7,241 nt of DNA. It comes from an uncultured Clostridia bacterium. Lineage in GTDB: Bacteria > Bacillota_A > Clostridia > TANB77 > CAG-508. Under the pieces are notes generated by a model that saw only the letters and a program-made list of their open reading frames with translations, did not search any database and was not told where the DNA came from. The translations under genes were made by a program, and so were the position numbers. Positions 5,393 to 7,241 of the stretch are shown here, in pieces (the first letter of the stretch is position 1; every line of letters starts with the position of its first letter). The stretch spans positions 1-7,241 of the forward strand of contig CALXXB010000059.1 in assembly GCA_944392525.1 (NCBI GenBank), written 5' to 3'.

Positions 5393-5440
5393 TCGCATTT
5401 GGGACGTTTCCTATGCGTAAAATTTTTCGCATCTGGGACA
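5393..5440 (-). repeat. Direct and inverted repeat in the rsgA 5' leader
   Basis: TCGCATTTGGGACG (5393-5406) recurs as TCGCATCTGGGACA (5427-5440), 12 of 14 bases identical and 34 bp apart. Between them, ATGCGTAAAA (5413-5422) is an almost exact inverted repeat of TTTTTCGCAT (5423-5432). In the minus-strand transcript the central CGCAU can pair with the AUGCG of either copy. The block is richer in G+C than its surroundings. It falls between the predicted rsgA transcription start and the ribosome site. It could be a protein-binding site, an RNA switch-like element or a copy of a dispersed repeat; the sequence alone does not decide. Confidence 0.6.
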
Positions 5441-5452
5441 CATCTTGCTTTT

Positions 5453-5481
5453 ATTATATATGAAAAAAGTTCAATTAGCAA
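5453..5481 (-). promoter_or_regulatory. Sigma-A promoter for rsgA-rpe
   Basis: On the minus strand TTGCTA (5481-5476), a 17-nt spacer and a perfect TATAAT (5458-5453) form a good promoter. The -35 box overlaps the loop and stem of the prkC terminator. Transcription would start near 5446, giving a leader of about 67 nt that contains the repeat block. Confidence 0.68.
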
Positions 5482-5499
5482 ATACTAATTGAACTTTTT
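5463..5499 (-). terminator. Rho-independent terminator after prkC
   Basis: On the minus strand a 15-bp perfect stem pairs AAAAAGTTCAATTAG (5499-5485) with CTAATTGAACTTTTT (5478-5464) around a 6-nt loop. It ends in a run of six T. It starts 5 nt after the prkC stop codon and should separate prkC from rsgA transcription. Confidence 0.88.
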
Positions 5500-5504
5500 A
5501 TTTA

Positions 5505-7241
5505 TTAATTAAATGTTATAGAATCTTGAGATCCGTATACTACATCTTTTGAAGATCTATATATCTCTCCTTCGTTTGGATCTGTTATTGTTACTGTTAC
5601 TGTTACTGTTTCTCCTTCTTTTCCTGAAAGTGTTACATCAGAATAGTTTGAATTATTTTTATCTATTCCTGTTCTTCTTTCATTATTTACTGTAATATTT
5701 ACTGTTTTACTTGCTGAGTTTTCTTCATCTTCTGAAGCTGTATATCCTCCTGTAATTTTCTTAACATCTATATTAACCTTCAATGTTTTTGTTTCTGCGA
5801 CTTGATTTACTGTAATTGTTATTGTTGTTCCTTCATCTACAACTTTATTTGCATCTATACTTTGTGCTGTAACCTTTCCATTATTAGATGTTGCATTTTG
5901 ATATGTCACATTAACTTTTAATCCTAACCTTTCCAAATTAGATTTAGCTGTTGCTTCATCTTGACCAATTACACTAATTACAGTCACTTGTTTAATTCCT
6001 GTTCCTGTACTTACATGTATCTTTACAGTATCTCCTGCAAAAGCCTCAGAATCTGGATCTGTCTCTTGACTAATTACATATCCTTCTTCTACTGTTTTAC
6101 TTGTCTCTTCGACTACTTCTGCAACTAAGTTTGCATCTTCTAACATCTTAATTGCTTCTTCTCTTTCTTTACCTTCTACGTTAGGTACTGTTGTCTTCTC
6201 TTGCCCTTTACTTATTATAACTTGTATTGTACTTCCTTGTTTTACTTTTCTATCTCCCGGTGTCGTTGTAAAATCGCCTAAGTCATCTTCTGCTTTTTGT
6301 GATATTACATAACCTTCTGGAACATCCTTATTATATTCCTCTTTTGCTACTTCAAATACTAATTTTGCATCTTCTACTTCTTGCTGTGCCTCTTCTCTAG
6401 ATAAACCAACAACGTTTGGCATATCTACTTCTGGCGGATTTGTTATATTTAAAGCAAGTATTGTTCCACCTAAACTTAATGCAAACAACAATACTAGTCC
6501 AATAAATATGCTTAATTTTTTATGTCTTTTCATGAAAGCTTTAAATTTTCCATCTTTCTTTCCGCTTTTTCCTTCGTCTTCGTTGCTTCCTCTTGAATTG
6601 TTATACATTTCTGTATGTAACACTTGAGTCTTAGCAGTTGGATCATATTCTGAATCATCTACAAAATCTCCATTAGGATTTTTTAATGATTTTCTTAAAT
6701 CATCTAACATCTCTGTCGCCGTTTGATATCTTAAAGTTGTATCCTTTTGTAATGCTTTCATAATAATTTTATTTACAGCCATTGGTACATTAGGATTTAC
6801 ATTTATTGGTTCTTCTGGTTTTTCTTGCATATGTTTTAATGCAACAGATACTGGTGTATCAGCATCAAAAGGAACTCTTCCTGTTACCATTTCATATAAA
6901 ACAACACCTAAAGAATATAAATCAGATTTTGCATCTGTAAATCCTCCTCTAGCATGTTCTGGTGAAAAATAATGTACTGATCCTATTGTCGTTCCAAATG
7001 CTGTAATTGTTGAGTTTGAAACTGCTTTTGCTATACCGAAATCTGTTACTTTTGCAATTCCATCTTCTGTTATTATTATATTATGTGGTTTTATATCTCT
7101 ATGGATAATATTATTTCTATGTGCTGTTTCTAATGCAGAAGCTATTTGTATAGCTACATTCACCGACCATTTCCAAGGAAGTGGTCCTTTTTCCTCTAAT
7201 ATTATTTCTTTTAATGTTTTTCCTTGTATTAATTCCATTAC
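5505..7241 (-). CDS. prkC: Membrane Ser/Thr protein kinase with PASTA repeats, PrkC/PknB type (5' end cut by window)
   Basis: PrkC-type kinases sense peptidoglycan fragments through extracellular PASTA domains and phosphorylate cytoplasmic proteins. In Bacillus PrkC contributes to germination and cell-wall control. About 578 residues are visible; the N-terminal kinase lobe (glycine loop, ATP-binding Lys) is outside the window. Counting from the Met at 7238, the visible part has the catalytic loop HRDIKPHN (46-53), DFG (66-68), an activation loop with Thr/Ser at 76-87, and SPE (92-94, the APE equivalent). Next come a charged juxtamembrane linker (about 190-242) and one membrane helix (243-265). 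Three PASTA repeats follow: about 268-345 (MPNVVGLS), 346-414 (VPNVEGKE) and 415-479 (a degenerate start, VISVIGQD). An extra C-terminal beta-rich domain (about 480-577) resembles the Ig-like end of B. subtilis PrkC. The kinase end is cytoplasmic and the PASTA end outside. The upstream gene is expected to be the phosphatase PrpC/Stp, not visible here. Confidence 0.95.
   Translation of the reverse strand, partial: VMELIQGKTLKEIILEEKGPLPWKWSVNVAIQIASALETAHRNNIIHRDIKPHNIIITEDGIAKVTDFGIAKAVSNSTITAFGTTIGSVHYFSPEHARGGFTDAKSDLYSLGVVLYEMVTGRVPFDADTPVSVALKHMQEKPEEPINVNPNVPMAVNKIIMKALQKDTTLRYQTATEMLDDLRKSLKNPNGDFVDDSEYDPTAKTQVLHTEMYNNSRGSNEDEGKSGKKDGKFKAFMKRHKKLSIFIGLVLLFALSLGGTILALNITNPPEVDMPNVVGLSREEAQQEVEDAKLVFEVAKEEYNKDVPEGYVISQKAEDDLGDFTTTPGDRKVKQGSTIQVIISKGQEKTTVPNVEGKEREEAIKMLEDANLVAEVVEETSKTVEEGYVISQETDPDSEAFAGDTVKIHVSTGTGIKQVTVISVIGQDEATAKSNLERLGLKVNVTYQNATSNNGKVTAQSIDANKVVDEGTTITITVNQVAETKTLKVNIDVKKITGGYTASEDEENSASKTVNITVNNERRTGIDKNNSNYSDVTLSGKEGETVTVTVTITDPNEGEIYRSSKDVVYGSQDSITFN

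Noticed and set aside
5393..5440. CRISPR-like repeat-spacer unit
   Set aside because: There are only two imperfect 14-bp copies, no regular spacers and no cas genes.
5380..5481. N-terminal extension of rsgA from an ATG at 5481
   Set aside because: The extension would read through the predicted promoter, the prkC terminator arm and the leader repeat, and resembles no RsgA N-terminus. The ATG at 5379 has a well-placed GGAGG.

Overview
The window looks like a piece of chromosome from a spore-forming, low-G+C Gram-positive bacterium, most likely a clostridium-like Firmicute. The reasons are the strong A+T bias, purine-rich GGAGG ribosome sites before nearly every gene, a PASTA-domain PrkC kinase, and a tiny gene that reads as the sporulation protein SpoVM. 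No mobile element, CRISPR array, rRNA or tRNA was seen. Coordinates count from the left; '-' genes read right to left.

Layout: (1) 1-1079, minus: trigger factor (tig), 359 residues visible, C-terminal end cut off, with a clear sigma-A promoter at 1116-1143. (2) 1248-1445, plus: ribosomal protein L28 (rpmB). (3) 1469-1714, minus: two very small genes facing rpmB, namely a 49-residue membrane protein and then a 23-residue SpoVM. They share a bidirectional terminator with rpmB. (4) 1863-3784, plus: endonuclease III (nth) and a 408-residue secreted/membrane protein with a bactofilin-like beta-repeat region. Each has its own sigma-A promoter, and a long hairpin ends the unit. (5) 3830-5379, minus: rpe and rsgA, overlapping by 7 bp and transcribed rsgA first, from a promoter at 5453-5481. 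(6) 5505-7241, minus: the Ser/Thr kinase PrkC, whose N-terminus lies outside the window, with its own terminator.

The order prkC-rsgA-rpe-...-spoVM-rpmB matches the conserved Bacillus/Clostridium block (in B. subtilis prkC-cpgA-rpe-thiN-spoVM-rpmB). Two differences stand out. No thiN is present, and an opposite-strand pair (nth plus the polymer-forming-like membrane protein) sits between rpe and spoVM. Functionally the block combines cell-wall sensing (PrkC), 30S ribosome maturation (RsgA), the pentose phosphate pathway (Rpe), spore coat assembly (SpoVM), the 50S subunit (L28), nascent-chain folding (trigger factor) and base-excision repair (Nth).

The least ordinary items are the 49-residue protein paired with spoVM behind a sporulation-type promoter candidate, the unusual direct/inverted repeat in the 5' leader of rsgA, and the bactofilin-like membrane protein. 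I found no convincing wholly new multi-gene system.
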